From Alphaproteobacteria bacterium (GTDB taxonomy: Bacteria > Pseudomonadota > Alphaproteobacteria > UBA7985 > JAUIBT01): DNA of 64,000 bases. Under the pieces are notes generated by a model. It ran no database searches and was not told where the DNA came from. It worked only from the letters and a program-made list of their open reading frames with translations. Of this stretch, positions 17,565-27,461 are shown piece after piece (within the stretch, counting starts at the first letter, position 1; each line of letters opens with the position of its first letter). The DNA lies in the NCBI GenBank assembly GCA_030428255.1, contig JAUIBT010000006.1, forward strand, positions 62,001 to 126,000, read 5' to 3'. A program made the position numbers and the translations under genes.

Positions 17565-17701
17565 CGGCCTGGGTAGGTGCTTTTACTGCATGACGCGTTT
17601 GGACCGAAGCTCCAGGCAAAGCGCCGCCTTCAAGCCAGCCTGTAGCTTTGCCAAGCGCTAGCGTTTTGGTGTCGATCACACAAGCTTGGAAGGCTCGTCC
17701 T

Positions 17702-19219
17702 ATGGCTCGCACCAGCCGCTCGCGCAGCGCCGCACCTGACCGTCCAATGGGCGCTCCGCCGTCCCCCTACGTCCGACGCGTTCTGCCCTTTTTTGACGTG
17801 TTGGACGAGGAGTCTTTGCGGCGTCTGGAGGACCAGGCCGAGTTCATCATGCAGGATATCGGCCTTGAGTTTCGCGACGATCCTCTGGCTTTGGAGCGCT
17901 GGCGAACGGCGGGCGCTGATGTCGACGAGACCCGCGTGCGCGCGCCGCGTGGGCTCGTGCGCGAGCTTTGCAAAACCGCGCCCAGCGTCTTTACGCAAGT
18001 GGCGCGAAATCCAGAGCGCTCGGTGGTGATTGGCGGCAGCAATCAGGTCTTCGCGCCGGTCTATGGCCCGCCTTTTGTGCGCGATCTTGACGGCGGTCGG
18101 CGCTATGGCAACATGGCCGACTTTGAAAAGCTGGTGAAGCTCTGTCAGATGCTACCCAGCTTGCACCACACGGGCTTGGTGGTGACCGAACCCTGTGACG
18201 TGCCGGTCTCCAAGCGCCACCTTGACATGGTGTTCGCGCACATGCGCTACAGCGACAAGCCGCACCTGGGTGCCATTACCGAAAAATCCCGCGCTCAAGA
18301 CAGCGTGGACATGGCGCGCATTTTGCATGGCGAGGCGGTGTTCAACTCGTCTTGCGTGATCATGGGCAATGTCAATACCAACTCGCCTCTGTTGGTCGAT
18401 CGCGTGGTTACAGAAGCCATTGAGGTCTACTGCGGCGCGGGGCAGGGCATCGTTGTCGTACCCTTTATCCTCAGCGGCGCTATGGGCCCCGTGACCTCGG
18501 CGGCCTCAATCGCGCAAGCCTTGGCGGAGGCCTTGATGTGTTGCGCCTACAGTCAGATTGTACGACCCGGTGCACCCTTTGTGCTGGGCAATTTCTTATC
18601 GTCCATGTCATTGAAGTCGGGCGCGCCCACCTTTGGCATGCCCGAACCGGTGCTATCGAACTACGTCATTGGACAGTTGGCGCGCCGCGTGGGCCTGCCG
18701 CTGCGCTGTGGCGGCAGTTTGACGGCCTCCAAGACCGCCGATGCTCAGGCCGCCTACGAGAGCGCGGACTCGGCGCATTCAACCGTCATGGCCGGCGCCA
18801 ACTTTATGCTGCACGCCGCCGGTTGGCTGGAAGGCGGGCTCTGCACTGGCTTCGAAAAGCTGGTGATGGACGCCGACCGCCTGTCGGCCTACCAGAGCCT
18901 GATGGGCGGGTTGGACGTGAGCGACGAGGCGCTGGCGCGCTCGGCCTACGAGGAGGTTGAGCCTGCTGGTCACTTCTTGGGCTGCAGCCACACCATGCGT
19001 AACTTCCAGACCGCATTCTGGGAGTCCTCGCTGTCGGACTCTGAAAACGTTGAGAGCTGGGAGGAGCGCGGTGCCAAAGACATGGAGCGCCGGGCCTACG
19101 AGCGTTGGCAGTCCTTACTGGAAGACTACGAAGAGCCGCCCATGGCCCCGGAGACGCTGGAGGCCTTGACCGCCTTCATCGCCCGGCGCAAGCAAGAGCT
19201 GCCTGACGCTTGGTATTGA
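17702..19219 (+). CDS. MttB-superfamily (trimethylamine/glycine betaine methyltransferase-like) protein
   Basis: The 505-residue protein matches COG5598/MttB across its length, with VRRVLPFFDVLDEESLRRLEDQAEFIMQDIGLEFRDDP at the N-terminus and the TIM-barrel core around GPVTSAASIAQALAEALMCCAYSQIV. MttB enzymes transfer a methyl group from a methylamine or betaine to a corrinoid protein. The reading frame has no internal TAG, so this is the non-pyrrolysine type, as in glycine betaine methyltransferase MtgB. No corrinoid protein or reductive activator is adjacent. ATG 17702 follows GGAAGG. It is separated from the onium cluster by tetR and DUF2852, so membership of the pathway is inference. Confidence 0.88.
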   Translation: MARTSRSRSAAPDRPMGAPPSPYVRRVLPFFDVLDEESLRRLEDQAEFIMQDIGLEFRDDPLALERWRTAGADVDETRVRAPRGLVRELCKTAPSVFTQVARNPERSVVIGGSNQVFAPVYGPPFVRDLDGGRRYGNMADFEKLVKLCQMLPSLHHTGLVVTEPCDVPVSKRHLDMVFAHMRYSDKPHLGAITEKSRAQDSVDMARILHGEAVFNSSCVIMGNVNTNSPLLVDRVVTEAIEVYCGAGQGIVVVPFILSGAMGPVTSAASIAQALAEALMCCAYSQIVRPGAPFVLGNFLSSMSLKSGAPTFGMPEPVLSNYVIGQLARRVGLPLRCGGSLTASKTADAQAAYESADSAHSTVMAGANFMLHAAGWLEGGLCTGFEKLVMDADRLSAYQSLMGGLDVSDEALARSAYEEVEPAGHFLGCSHTMRNFQTAFWESSLSDSENVESWEERGAKDMERRAYERWQSLLEDYEEPPMAPETLEALTAFIARRKQELPDAWY

Positions 19220-19477
19220 TGCGACCAGTCTCAAGCTTGAGCGGTGGATCGCGCGCACTACGCGTTGGAGCGCTGCGTCCGCGATCAGACGGGCAACCTG
19301 TCCCTGCGGTTTTGCGCGTCAATGCGTCGAATTTGGCAATGGTCAACTCGATGGGATTGCAGTTCAGGCTTTAGGGTGGCAAGCACAAGGGCCGGGCCTT
19401 AACATCTGCAAGAGCCATTGCGCCGCCCTGCACCTGTGACAAACACCGCTCTTGCGGTGACGGAAGACCCTTGAACC

Positions 19478-19977
19478 ATGAAAAGCTCTGGCAGTCCTTC
19501 AATTGAGGTCAGAAAAGCCGCCCAAACTGATTACGCCCGCGTCCGCAGTCTTTTTGCCGAGCTGGGCGGCAAGCTGCCGGTTCCAGATGGGCAGTCAGGG
19601 CTGGCGCATTGGCAAACACTGCTTGCGCATCCCGGCACCACGGTTTTCGTAGCAGAGGCTGACGGTGCGGCAATGGCGATTGCGGTTATTCATGTCCTGC
19701 CCAACATGACCAATGCAGCCAGACCGTATGCCTTGATCGAAAACGTCGTGGTGTCGGCCCAATGGCGGGGGCATGGTCTTGGGCGCGCGGTCATGGAGGC
19801 GGCGATGCAACACGCCTGGGATCAAGAATGCTACAAGATCATGTTGATGGCCGGGCAGGTGCGTAAACCGGGCAGGTGCGTAAAGATGGCGGGGCGCGCA
19901 AATTCTATGAAGCCTTGGGTTTCCGCGCGGATGAGAAATTTGCCATGACCCTTCGCACACTCCCTGAACGCGATTAG
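19478..19977 (+). pseudogene. GNAT N-acetyltransferase gene frameshifted by a 17-bp tandem duplication
   Basis: The N-terminal 125 residues form a good GNAT fold, including the acetyl-CoA-binding motif QWRGHGLGRAVME. At 19851-19884 the 17-mer CCGGGCAGGTGCGTAAA occurs twice in tandem. This shifts the frame and ends translation at 19948 (156 residues). Removing one copy restores an open frame through DGGARKFYEALGF, the typical GNAT C-terminal motif, to a TAG at 19975-19977. The shortened protein still has the CoA site but lacks the last beta strands, so it is probably impaired. It stands alone on the plus strand. Confidence 0.88.
19851..19884 (+). repeat. 17-bp perfect tandem duplication inside the GNAT gene
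   Basis: CCGGGCAGGTGCGTAAA is at 19851-19867 and again at 19868-19884 without a mismatch. Perfect identity suggests a recent event or a sequencing/culture variant. Confidence 0.97.
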
Positions 19978-20001
19978 GGTCCTGACCGTGCGCGATGTGG
20001 G

Positions 20002-20119
20002 CGTAAGCGGGTTTCACTGATTTGCATTCAGTTTACGCGCTCTAACTATTGGATTTTAAGGTAAATATACCTTGCGTACCTTTGGCACAATCGAGGGCGA
20101 TTGCTCGGGCTTTGGGCTA
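20002..20119 (+). repeat. dispersed intergenic repeat, copy B
   Basis: The left part folds as nested inverted repeats: GCGTAA (20002-20007) with TTACGC (20034-20039), and ACTGA with TCAGT inside. The right 32-bp core (20088-20119) contains CAATCG-AGGG-CGATTG, a second small hairpin, and differs from copy C at one base. It lies between the convergent GNAT and MFS genes, where it could act as a bidirectional transcript end. Confidence 0.75.
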
Positions 20120-20187
20120 GCTTCAGTGACGGACCACTCGTTCGCTGCTTTGATGCAAATGCAGCCTCAAAGGCGGCGCAGCACGCT

Positions 20188-21405
20188 CTAGCCGCGCGCC
20201 CTTGCAAAGCGCGTTTCGACGCCGGGCTCGGGGCGACGCGGGATCATGAGCGCAAAGACCAGCGACAGCACCGCAAAGCCCGCTCCGACCAAGAAGACCG
20301 CAGCCTGCGAGTGCAGCCACAACAGGCCAAGTGCTATGGGCAAAAAGACCGCCGCGATGTGGTTGATGGTAAAGGCCATGCCCGCAGAGCCGGCAATATC
20401 CGCCGGATCGGCAATCTTCTGGAAATATGTTTTGATGCCAATGGCCAAGGCGAAGAACAGATGGTCGATCATATACAGGCCAATCGCTGCCGTCTGATTG
20501 GGGACGAAGGCATAAGAGACAAAGATACCGACTAGGCCTAGGTATTCAAAAACCAGCACAGGGCGCTCGCCAAAGCGGGCGATGAAACGGCCAGCGACGG
20601 GAGCCATGACCATGCTCATGATGCCGGTGGCGATCATAACCCAAGCCATGCTGTGCACCTGCAGGCCATAGCGTTCCACCAACATCCAGGCGGCAAAGAC
20701 GGTAAAGATTTGCCGCCGTGCTCCTGAGCAAAATTCCAAGGCGTAGAACAACCAATAGCGTTTGCGCAAAATGATCTGCTGGTGCTGGGGGACCTTGGAA
20801 GGAAACAAGGGATAGCGCCACCAGACATAGACCACGATCACAGCGGTGAGCCCGCCGCCAATCCAATAGATCGCGGCGTAGGGCAGGCCCAGAACCCGCC
20901 AGCACAAGGCGACCATGGCCATGGCCAACAGGCCGACACCAGCGCGCACGGCGGCCATCTGGCCCAGTACTATCGGCGCACGCTCCTTGCTCAGCCATTG
21001 CAGGGCCAAGGAGTTCAGCACCGGCTCTTGAAAGTGAAAGCCGATCGAAGCGATCAGGGTAATGAACAACAGGCCCCAGAGGCTGGTGAAGTGGCCCGTC
21101 ACCGCCGAGCCAATCGCCAAGATTATCAGCGCGATGTAGGCCAGGCGCTGCTCTTTCAAGAACAGCAATACATAGGCGATCGCGAAGGCCATGAATCCTG
21201 GGATCTCGCGCACCGAGTGCAGCAGGCCAATCTCAAAGCCGGTAAAGTGGGCCTGCTCGTGGGTGAAGTTGTTGACCATCACCATCCAGCTTGAGAAGGC
21301 AAACGGCATGGCGGCAGCAAACCACAGCAGAGCGCTCTCAGGCGTGATTTGAAAGAAGCGGGCGGGCCGCAGGCTCGCAAGTGCGGATAGGGTGGACTTG
21401 ACCAC
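20188..21405 (-). CDS. MFS transporter
   Basis: The 405-residue protein has about 12 hydrophobic segments and the internal pseudo-repeat of MFS permeases; MSMVMAPVAGRFIARFGERPVLVFEY resembles the motif A loop between the halves. I recognise no substrate-specific signature. The closest general type seems to be the 12-TM sugar/nucleoside-like group (early FSSWMVMVNNF and HSVREIPGF segments), but this is weak. It is a single gene on the minus strand, 128 bp before the purC end. Confidence 0.82.
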   Translation of the reverse strand: MVKSTLSALASLRPARFFQITPESALLWFAAAMPFAFSSWMVMVNNFTHEQAHFTGFEIGLLHSVREIPGFMAFAIAYVLLFLKEQRLAYIALIILAIGSAVTGHFTSLWGLLFITLIASIGFHFQEPVLNSLALQWLSKERAPIVLGQMAAVRAGVGLLAMAMVALCWRVLGLPYAAIYWIGGGLTAVIVVYVWWRYPLFPSKVPQHQQIILRKRYWLFYALEFCSGARRQIFTVFAAWMLVERYGLQVHSMAWVMIATGIMSMVMAPVAGRFIARFGERPVLVFEYLGLVGIFVSYAFVPNQTAAIGLYMIDHLFFALAIGIKTYFQKIADPADIAGSAGMAFTINHIAAVFLPIALGLLWLHSQAAVFLVGAGFAVLSLVFALMIPRRPEPGVETRFARARG

Positions 21406-21533
21406 AAGGCGCTCCAGTTACCCGCGCTGGGGCTTGGGGAAGAGAAAAAATGCCAGGCGAGCCGACGCATCGGCCCGCTGGTATGACCGGAATTTATGAC
21501 CGGTAGGCAGAGCTGGCAGTCAGGGCCGCCAGA

Positions 21534-22253
21534 CTAGGGCAGAACGGACAAACGGCGTGCGACCTCTTGATAGCCCTCGGCCACTTCGCCCATGTCGTGG
21601 CGAAAACGGTCTTTGTCCAGACGCTTTTGGGTCTCGCGATCCCACAAACGACAGGAGTCCGGGCTGATTTCATCCGCCAGCACGACACGCATCTCGTCAC
21701 CCTCGTACAGGCGACCAAACTCCAGCTTAAAGTCGATCAGACGCAGGCCGATGCCGGAGAAAATGCCCGACAGGATGTCGTTACAGCGCATGGCCAAGTT
21801 GTAGATGTCGTCGATCTCCTGCGGGGTGGCCCACTCGAAGACATAGATGTGCTCTTCGGCCACCAGCGGGTCGCCCAGGGCATCGTTCTTATAACAGTAT
21901 TCGATCAAAGGGCGGGGCAAGCTTTGGCCCTCTTCCAGACCCAGCCGCTTGCAGATCGATCCCGCAGCGACATTGCGGATGATGACTTCCAAGGGAATGA
22001 TTTCAACCGCCTTGACCAATTGCTCGCGCATATTCAGCGCTTTGATGAAGTGGGTGGGCACTTTCATCTCTGCTAGGCGCAGCATGAGGAATTCAGAGAT
22101 GCGATTGTTGATCACACCTTTGCCCTCGATCACGTCCTTTTTCTGTGCGTTGAAGGCGGTGGCATCATCCTTAAAGTGCTGAATAATGGTGCCAGCTTCA
22201 GGGCCTTCATAGAGGATCTTGGCTTTGCCTTCGTAGATCTTACGACGTGACAT
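21534..22253 (-). CDS. purC: phosphoribosylaminoimidazole-succinocarboxamide synthase
   Basis: PurC (SAICAR synthetase) joins CAIR with aspartate using ATP in purine synthesis. The 239-residue length is standard. Signatures are [13 protein letters not shown] (5-17), [18 protein letters not shown], and [14 protein letters not shown] with [12 protein letters not shown] near the C-terminus. ATG 22253 starts [10 protein letters not shown]. In many Alphaproteobacteria purC is followed by purS, purQ and purL; here those genes are absent and an MFS gene lies downstream. Confidence 0.97.
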   Translation of the reverse strand: MSRRKIYEGKAKILYEGPEAGTIIQHFKDDATAFNAQKKDVIEGKGVINNRISEFLMLRLAEMKVPTHFIKALNMREQLVKAVEIIPLEVIIRNVAAGSICKRLGLEEGQSLPRPLIEYCYKNDALGDPLVAEEHIYVFEWATPQEIDDIYNLAMRCNDILSGIFSGIGLRLIDFKLEFGRLYEGDEMRVVLADEISPDSCRLWDRETQKRLDKDRFRHDMGEVAEGYQEVARRLSVLP

Positions 22254-22347
22254 GGGGGGGTCCTTTTCTTGTGCGGGAGCGCTTTGCGCTTTGCGGTCCG
22301 GTTTGGCTCAGGCTGGTGAGCGCGCCGACGTCGACCGCTTGCTTGCT

Positions 22348-23256
22348 TTAGCGCATTAGGAGCAACAACAAAATACCAAAGACGAGGAATGCAAAGCCAA
22401 CCCACTCCAAGCGTTTGGGCACCTCTCGGAAATACAGCAGCGAAATTAGCATGACAAAGAACAGTTCTAGCTGACCCAAGGTCTTGACATAGGAGGCATT
22501 GATCGCCGCCATGGCGGTAAACCAGCCGACCGAGCCCGCCAGAGAGGTGAGGCCGACGAAGCCAGCCAGCCCAGGTCGCTGCCACAAGCCGATGAGCGCT
22601 GGCCGCTCGCGCAGTGCCATCCAAGCCAGGCAGATCAGGGCCTGCATGCTGACCATGGTCACCAGAACGCAAGCCGCGCGCAGCATGACGTTCGGGTGCA
22701 CAACCTGCTGGCTGGCGTCACGCAGAAACAAGGAGGTCAGTGCGAACAACAATGAAGCCGTCAGCCCCCAAAGCGCTGACGGTTCACTCAGCAGTTGCCA
22801 GGGATTGACCCAGCCTTGCTTGGCGGCGGTCAAGAAGAGCAAGCCCAGGAAGGCGATGAGCATTGCAGCCCAGCCCCAGGGCGAAATTACCTCGGTAAAG
22901 AACAGGCTGCCGATGATGGCGGTCAGCAGGATTTCGGATTTGATGTACATGGTAGCGACTGCGAAATTGCGCAGGCGGAACATGTGGATCAAGACCGCCG
23001 TGGCGGCAATTTGCGTGAGGCCGGCTGCCAAACAGAAGCCAAAGAAACGCAGACCCTGGCCGGCGTTGGGCCAGGCTTGCGGACCACCAAACAGCCAAAC
23101 CAGCATGGCAAGATAGGCCCAGGCGAAGGGCAGGCCGTGGGTATAGCGCGCCGTCGTCGCGGCCATGATCGAGGTTGCGGCGGAGAGCTGTTTTTGCCCG
23201 GCGGTGCGCACCGCTTGCATCAAGGCCGCGAAGAGGGTGAAGGGGATCCAAGTCAT
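22348..23256 (-). CDS. EamA/DMT-superfamily transporter
   Basis: The 302-residue protein has ten hydrophobic segments in two EamA-like halves (MTWIPFTLFAALMQAVRTAGQKQ at the start; LGQLELFFVMLISLLYFREVPKRLEWVGFAFLVFGILLLLL at the end). Such permeases move small metabolites such as amino acids or nucleosides. I chose ATG 23256 because the longer frame from 23391 adds a non-hydrophobic stretch inside the phosphatase gene. The start lies 29 bp after the phosphatase stop, so it may be the last gene of the murA block. Confidence 0.85.
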   Translation of the reverse strand: MTWIPFTLFAALMQAVRTAGQKQLSAATSIMAATTARYTHGLPFAWAYLAMLVWLFGGPQAWPNAGQGLRFFGFCLAAGLTQIAATAVLIHMFRLRNFAVATMYIKSEILLTAIIGSLFFTEVISPWGWAAMLIAFLGLLFLTAAKQGWVNPWQLLSEPSALWGLTASLLFALTSLFLRDASQQVVHPNVMLRAACVLVTMVSMQALICLAWMALRERPALIGLWQRPGLAGFVGLTSLAGSVGWFTAMAAINASYVKTLGQLELFFVMLISLLYFREVPKRLEWVGFAFLVFGILLLLLMR

Positions 23257-23284
23257 CGGCTCGGTCCGGTCCTCTGGTGCCGCA

Positions 23285-23752
23285 CTAGGCGGCCGCACCC
23301 ACAACAAAACGCTCTTTGATCTTGAGCACCAGTCCATCGCGCACCCGATTGAGATGCGCGCGCTGCTCTTCGCGGCTGGCTTCGTCGCCAAGCTGAGGCT
23401 CTTGGGTCGCCCAATGCTCCAAGGCCACGTCGCGACCAGCGGCGAAGTGCATCAAGAACATGCGCGCGGGGTCTGACAATGAGATGATGAGATCGACTTG
23501 ATCCAGGTCCACTTCGTCCAGGGTTTGACCTTCATGCTTGGACATGTCCAGCCCGATTTCGCGCATACTGGCAATGGCGTAGCCGTCGGTCAGCTTAGCT
23601 TGCACACCGGCCGAGCAGACCTGCAACCCCAGGCCTTTGCGCGCGGACATGTCGCGCAAAATGGCCTCAGCCATCGGCGAGCGGATCGAATTAAAGGTGC
23701 AAACAAACAGCACCGATTTAGCAGGTTGAAACTCAGCCACGGCCACCTCCAA
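23285..23752 (-). CDS. low-molecular-weight protein-tyrosine-phosphatase-like protein
   Basis: The 155-residue protein has the LMW-PTP fold with the phosphate loop [17 protein letters not shown], i.e. C18-x5-R24, then strands and helices of the ArsC/LMW-PTP family. Family members usually have G and C in the loop (C-x-G-N-x-C-R); here these positions are F and I, so catalysis may be altered. It overlaps the end of the UPF0262 gene by 20 bp, an arrangement often seen downstream of hisD in Alphaproteobacteria, suggesting a conserved but unknown partnership. Confidence 0.85.
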   Translation of the reverse strand: MEVAVAEFQPAKSVLFVCTFNSIRSPMAEAILRDMSARKGLGLQVCSAGVQAKLTDGYAIASMREIGLDMSKHEGQTLDEVDLDQVDLIISLSDPARMFLMHFAAGRDVALEHWATQEPQLGDEASREEQRAHLNRVRDGLVLKIKERFVVGAAA

Positions 23753-24260
23753 AACCCGTCATGTCTTTGCTGGATTTGAGATACAGGGAGGCGATCAGCG
23801 TGATAAATCGCCGAGCTGTTGGTAGGTCCATTTCAATTTTCCCCTCTAGCCGCTGTAGCAACAGCTCAGCGGTCTCGTTGTGCAGGCCCCGACGCGCCAT
23901 GTCGATGGCCTCGATCTTTGATGGATGCGCGCTGCGAATGGCTTCGTAATAGGATTGGCAGATTTCATGGTAGTCGCGGATCATGCGCCTAAATGGCGTC
24001 AGCGACAGAATAAATTGCCCAAGCAGATCGCCTGCCTCGGTCTGAATATCAAAGCGCAAGCGGTTTTCGATCACCCAAAGTTCCAAGCGATAAGGACCCT
24101 CGGGATCTTTGGCCGGACGGAAAAAGTTCTCTTCCGTCAGGTCATAGATGGCCACCTGCCGCTCGTGCTCGACATCAGAAGACTGGCGTTTAGCCAAGTC
24201 ACCGGCCAGGATCAGCATCGAAATGCGAAAGTTTTGGTCGCCGTCCATGTTCAGGCCCAA
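23733..24260 (-). CDS. UPF0262 family protein
   Basis: The 175-residue protein matches UPF0262, an alphaproteobacterial family of unknown function found between hisD and the LMW phosphatase. Typical are [52 protein letters not shown] and the C-terminal [12 protein letters not shown]. It is predicted soluble. Its start is 5 bp after hisD, and its end overlaps the phosphatase gene, so translation is probably coupled. Confidence 0.92.
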   Translation of the reverse strand: MGLNMDGDQNFRISMLILAGDLAKRQSSDVEHERQVAIYDLTEENFFRPAKDPEGPYRLELWVIENRLRFDIQTEAGDLLGQFILSLTPFRRMIRDYHEICQSYYEAIRSAHPSKIEAIDMARRGLHNETAELLLQRLEGKIEMDLPTARRFITLIASLYLKSSKDMTGFGGGRG

Positions 24261-24265
24261 GTCTG

Positions 24266-25558
24266 CTAGCGGTTGAGGCGCTGCTCGACAGCGCGGGCGT
24301 GCGCCTCCAGGCCTTCTTCTCGCGCCAAGGTCGTGGTCGCCGCAGCCAGCTCTTGCAAGCTTTCCGCTGTTAGGGCCAGAAATGACGAGCGCTTGAGGAA
24401 AGTAAAGACGTTCAGACCCGAAGCGTAGCGCGCTGAACGTGCAGTGGGCAAGACGTGATTGGGCCCGGCCATGTAATCGCCAATGGGTTCGGGCGTGAAA
24501 TGCCCCAAAAAGACCGACCCGGCGTTGCGAATGGCGGGCAGCAGGGCGTCAGGGTCTTCAATCGCCAACTCCAAGTGCTCGGGCGCAAGGCGGTTTGACA
24601 GACGCGCCGCTTCGGCCAGGTCATTGACTGCGATCAAAGCGCCGTAGTCGCGCCAGGAGTCGCCCGCAATCTCTGAACGCGGCAGAGTGTCGAGCTGACG
24701 CGAGACCTCTTCGCTCGTTCGGCGCAAAAGGTCGGCATCCGGGCTAATCAAGATCGACTGCGATGAGCGGTCGTGCTCGGCTTGGCTCAAGAGATCGGCG
24801 GCGATCCAGGCCGGGTTGGCGCTGGAGTCGGCGATCACCAAGATCTCTGAGGGCCCGGCAATCATGTCGATGCCAACCTGTCCGTAAACTAAGCGCTTTG
24901 CGGCCGCGACATAGGCGTTCCCCGGGCCAACGATGACATCAACAGGTTGAATGCTTTCGGTGCCGTAGGCCAAGGCGGCAATCGCTTGCGCACCGCCAAT
25001 CGTATAGATTTCGTCCACGCCTGCGATTTGCGCTGCGGCCAGGACGGCAGGGTTCAACGCGCCATCGGGAGAGGGCACGCACATCACCAGGCGCTCGACG
25101 CCCGCGACCTTAGCAGGAATGGCATTCATCAAAACCGATGAAGGGTAGGCCGCCGTACCACCGGGCACATAGAGCCCCGCCGCCTCAACTGGCAGCCAGC
25201 GCGCACCCAGCCGAACGCCCTGGTCGTCGCGGTAGTCCTGGTTCTCAGGTACCTGCTTTTCGTGATAGGCGCGGATGCGCTGGGCCGCCAACTCAAGCGC
25301 AGCATAAACGGCCGGATTTACGCTTGAAGCGCGCTCAGCTATATCTTGGGTGCGCAAGCGCAGGTTTGCTGGCGAAAGCTTTAGGCGATCAAAGCGCTGC
25401 GTGAGTTCGATCAGCGCGGCGTCACCTTGGCTGCGGACCTGCTGAATGATGCCTTGAACGACCGTATCCACCTCTTCTGATGTCTCGCGCTTGGCATGCA
25501 AGAGGGCTTGAAATTCAGCTTCAAAATCAGACGCTTGTGAGTCGAGCCAGAAGGTCAT
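24266..25558 (-). CDS. hisD: histidinol dehydrogenase
   Basis: HisD performs the last two oxidations of histidine synthesis, histidinol to histidine, with NAD and zinc. The 430 residues are typical. Seen are [24 protein letters not shown] (NAD-binding region), [46 protein letters not shown] with zinc ligands Q and H, and [18 protein letters not shown]. It sits between DUF2948 and UPF0262, in the conserved murA-hisD block, away from other his genes. Confidence 0.97.
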   Translation of the reverse strand: MTFWLDSQASDFEAEFQALLHAKRETSEEVDTVVQGIIQQVRSQGDAALIELTQRFDRLKLSPANLRLRTQDIAERASSVNPAVYAALELAAQRIRAYHEKQVPENQDYRDDQGVRLGARWLPVEAAGLYVPGGTAAYPSSVLMNAIPAKVAGVERLVMCVPSPDGALNPAVLAAAQIAGVDEIYTIGGAQAIAALAYGTESIQPVDVIVGPGNAYVAAAKRLVYGQVGIDMIAGPSEILVIADSSANPAWIAADLLSQAEHDRSSQSILISPDADLLRRTSEEVSRQLDTLPRSEIAGDSWRDYGALIAVNDLAEAARLSNRLAPEHLELAIEDPDALLPAIRNAGSVFLGHFTPEPIGDYMAGPNHVLPTARSARYASGLNVFTFLKRSSFLALTAESLQELAAATTTLAREEGLEAHARAVEQRLNR

Positions 25559-25600
25559 GAGGGTCTTTCAGTCTTAGATGTTCAGGCGCGCGTTCGGATA

Positions 25601-26140
25601 CTAGGGGGCCAAGGCGTGGTCGGGTCGATAGAGCGTTGGCCAAGGCTCGCCCAGATCTTCAAGCGCTGCGCGCAGACCACTAACCTGCAGACGGATCGCG
25701 ATACCGTGTGAAAAAGTTAAGATAAGTGCGCCTGGCTCCGCGACATCAATCGACAGCAGGTTGAGGTTGGTCTTTGGGTCTGTTGGCATGTGACGAGTCT
25801 GGGCTGCGGTCAGCCCCTCGATCCGCAGGGCACAATGGACGCGGTGATAGACGCCAGAGCCCTCTGCTGGAACGTCTTCAAAGCGTGCGTCGCTATCGAC
25901 GTCGCCTTCCGGTTCGCGTGATGGTGCAGGGGTGGAGGGCTCCGGTGCTTGCGCCGAGTCACCTTGACTCGCGGCCTCCCACATAAAGCGGCTGAACACA
26001 GCGATAAAGCTGCCAGCGCGCAAGTCGATCTGCATGTCCTGGACGACCAAGAGTGCGTCTTGCATCAGGCCGGAGACGAGTGCCAAGTCGTCTTCAGTCT
26101 GAACCAGCAGCTTGAGTTTTTTTGGGGTGTGTCCGGCCAT
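25601..26140 (-). CDS. DUF2948 family protein
   Basis: The 179-residue protein matches DUF2948, a family conserved in Alphaproteobacteria between murA and hisD. The region KLKLLVQTEDDLALVSGLMQDALLVVQDM followed by FIAVFSRFMWEA is typical, as is the C-terminal AALEDLGEPWPTLYRPDHAL. An acidic, Pro/Ser-rich linker lies near residues 58-85. ATG 26140 lies 25 bp after the murA stop; the longer frame to 26239 would run inside murA. Function is unknown. Confidence 0.88.
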   Translation of the reverse strand: MAGHTPKKLKLLVQTEDDLALVSGLMQDALLVVQDMQIDLRAGSFIAVFSRFMWEAASQGDSAQAPEPSTPAPSREPEGDVDSDARFEDVPAEGSGVYHRVHCALRIEGLTAAQTRHMPTDPKTNLNLLSIDVAEPGALILTFSHGIAIRLQVSGLRAALEDLGEPWPTLYRPDHALAP

Positions 26141-26165
26141 AGTTGTTGGGTGCGCTCCTGGGCTG

Positions 26166-27461
26166 CTAGCTGCCGTTGCCATTGGTTGGGTCGTTTTCAC
26201 GCTCGATGCGCGCGCCGACCGCCTTGAGCTTGTCTTCAAGCTGCTCGTAACCGCGATCTAAGTGATAGATGCGATGGACGGTGGTGTCGCCATCGGCAAT
26301 CAAACCTGCCAGCACCATGGTCACAGAGGCGCGCAAATCGGTGGCCATGACCGGCGCGCCTTTGAGCTGTGGCACGCCCTTGACGATGGCGGAACGGCCT
26401 TCGACGCGAATGTCCGCACCCATGCGCAGCAGCTCTGGAACGTGCATAAATCGGTTTTCAAAGATGTGCTCATTGATCACCGACGCACCTTCGGCAACGC
26501 ACATCAGACCCATGAACTGCGCTTGCAAGTCGGTGGGAAAGCCGGGAAAAGGCTCGGTGGTGATGTCGGTGCCGTGCAAGGTACCGCGGGAGCGCTGAGC
26601 ACGCAGGCCACCGCTTTCGGCGGTCAAGCTGACGCCAGCAGCAGCCAGAGCCGAGGCTGCGGCTTCCAAATGCTCTAGCCTGGCGTTCTTTAAGAACAGA
26701 TCGCCGTCGGTGATGCCTGCGGCCATGGCAAAGGTGCCCGCTTCGATGCGGTCGGCCACCACCTGGTGCTCGCAGCCACGTAGGCGCTCGACGCCTTCGA
26801 TGGTCAGGGTGTCGCTGCCGATGCCGTCGATCTTTGCGCCCATCTTAACCAAGCATTCGGCTAGGTCCACGACCTCAGGCTCGCGCGCGGCGTTTTTGAG
26901 CACGCTCGTACCGCGTGCCATGCTGGCAGCCATCAGCGCGTTTTCGGTCGCGCCGACTGACACGGTGCGGAAGACATAGGTTGCGCCTTGCAGGCCGCCC
27001 GCCGGGGTCTTGGCAACCACATAGCCTTCTTCGAGTTCGATTTCAGCGCCAAAGGCTTCCATGACCGACAAGTGCAAATCGACGGGCCGCGAGCCAATGG
27101 CGCAACCGCCAGGCAATGATACCTTGGCCCGGCCCTCACGCGCCAACAGGGGCCCCAGCACCAGAACAGAGGCCCGCATGGTGCGCACCAAATCGTAGTG
27201 CGCTGTGTGACTGGTGATGATCGGCGTATGAATGCGCATGGCCTTGGCTGCGCTGTTCGGCGCGTAATCGACCTCCGCGCCATGGCCCTCCAGTAGGGCC
27301 TGGAGCGTGCGGATATCTGCCAAGTTCGGCACATTGGTGAAGGTCACCGGCTCATCGGTCAGAAGAGCTGCTGCCAACAAGGGCAGGGCGGCGTTCTTTG
27401 CACCCGAAATGGGCATTGTGCCAGCCAGTCGACTGCCGCCTGTGATACGAATTCGCTTCAT
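26166..27461 (-). CDS. murA: UDP-N-acetylglucosamine 1-carboxyvinyltransferase
   Basis: MurA transfers enolpyruvate from PEP to UDP-GlcNAc, the first committed step of peptidoglycan synthesis. The 431-residue protein has [16 protein letters not shown] with K22, the catalytic loop [13 protein letters not shown] with C120 (the fosfomycin target residue), and [18 protein letters not shown] near the C-terminal third. GAGAGG lies 6 bp before ATG 27461. It leads the block murA, DUF2948, hisD, UPF0262, LMW phosphatase. Confidence 0.98.
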   Translation of the reverse strand: MKRIRITGGSRLAGTMPISGAKNAALPLLAAALLTDEPVTFTNVPNLADIRTLQALLEGHGAEVDYAPNSAAKAMRIHTPIITSHTAHYDLVRTMRASVLVLGPLLAREGRAKVSLPGGCAIGSRPVDLHLSVMEAFGAEIELEEGYVVAKTPAGGLQGATYVFRTVSVGATENALMAASMARGTSVLKNAAREPEVVDLAECLVKMGAKIDGIGSDTLTIEGVERLRGCEHQVVADRIEAGTFAMAAGITDGDLFLKNARLEHLEAAASALAAAGVSLTAESGGLRAQRSRGTLHGTDITTEPFPGFPTDLQAQFMGLMCVAEGASVINEHIFENRFMHVPELLRMGADIRVEGRSAIVKGVPQLKGAPVMATDLRASVTMVLAGLIADGDTTVHRIYHLDRGYEQLEDKLKAVGARIERENDPTNGNGS

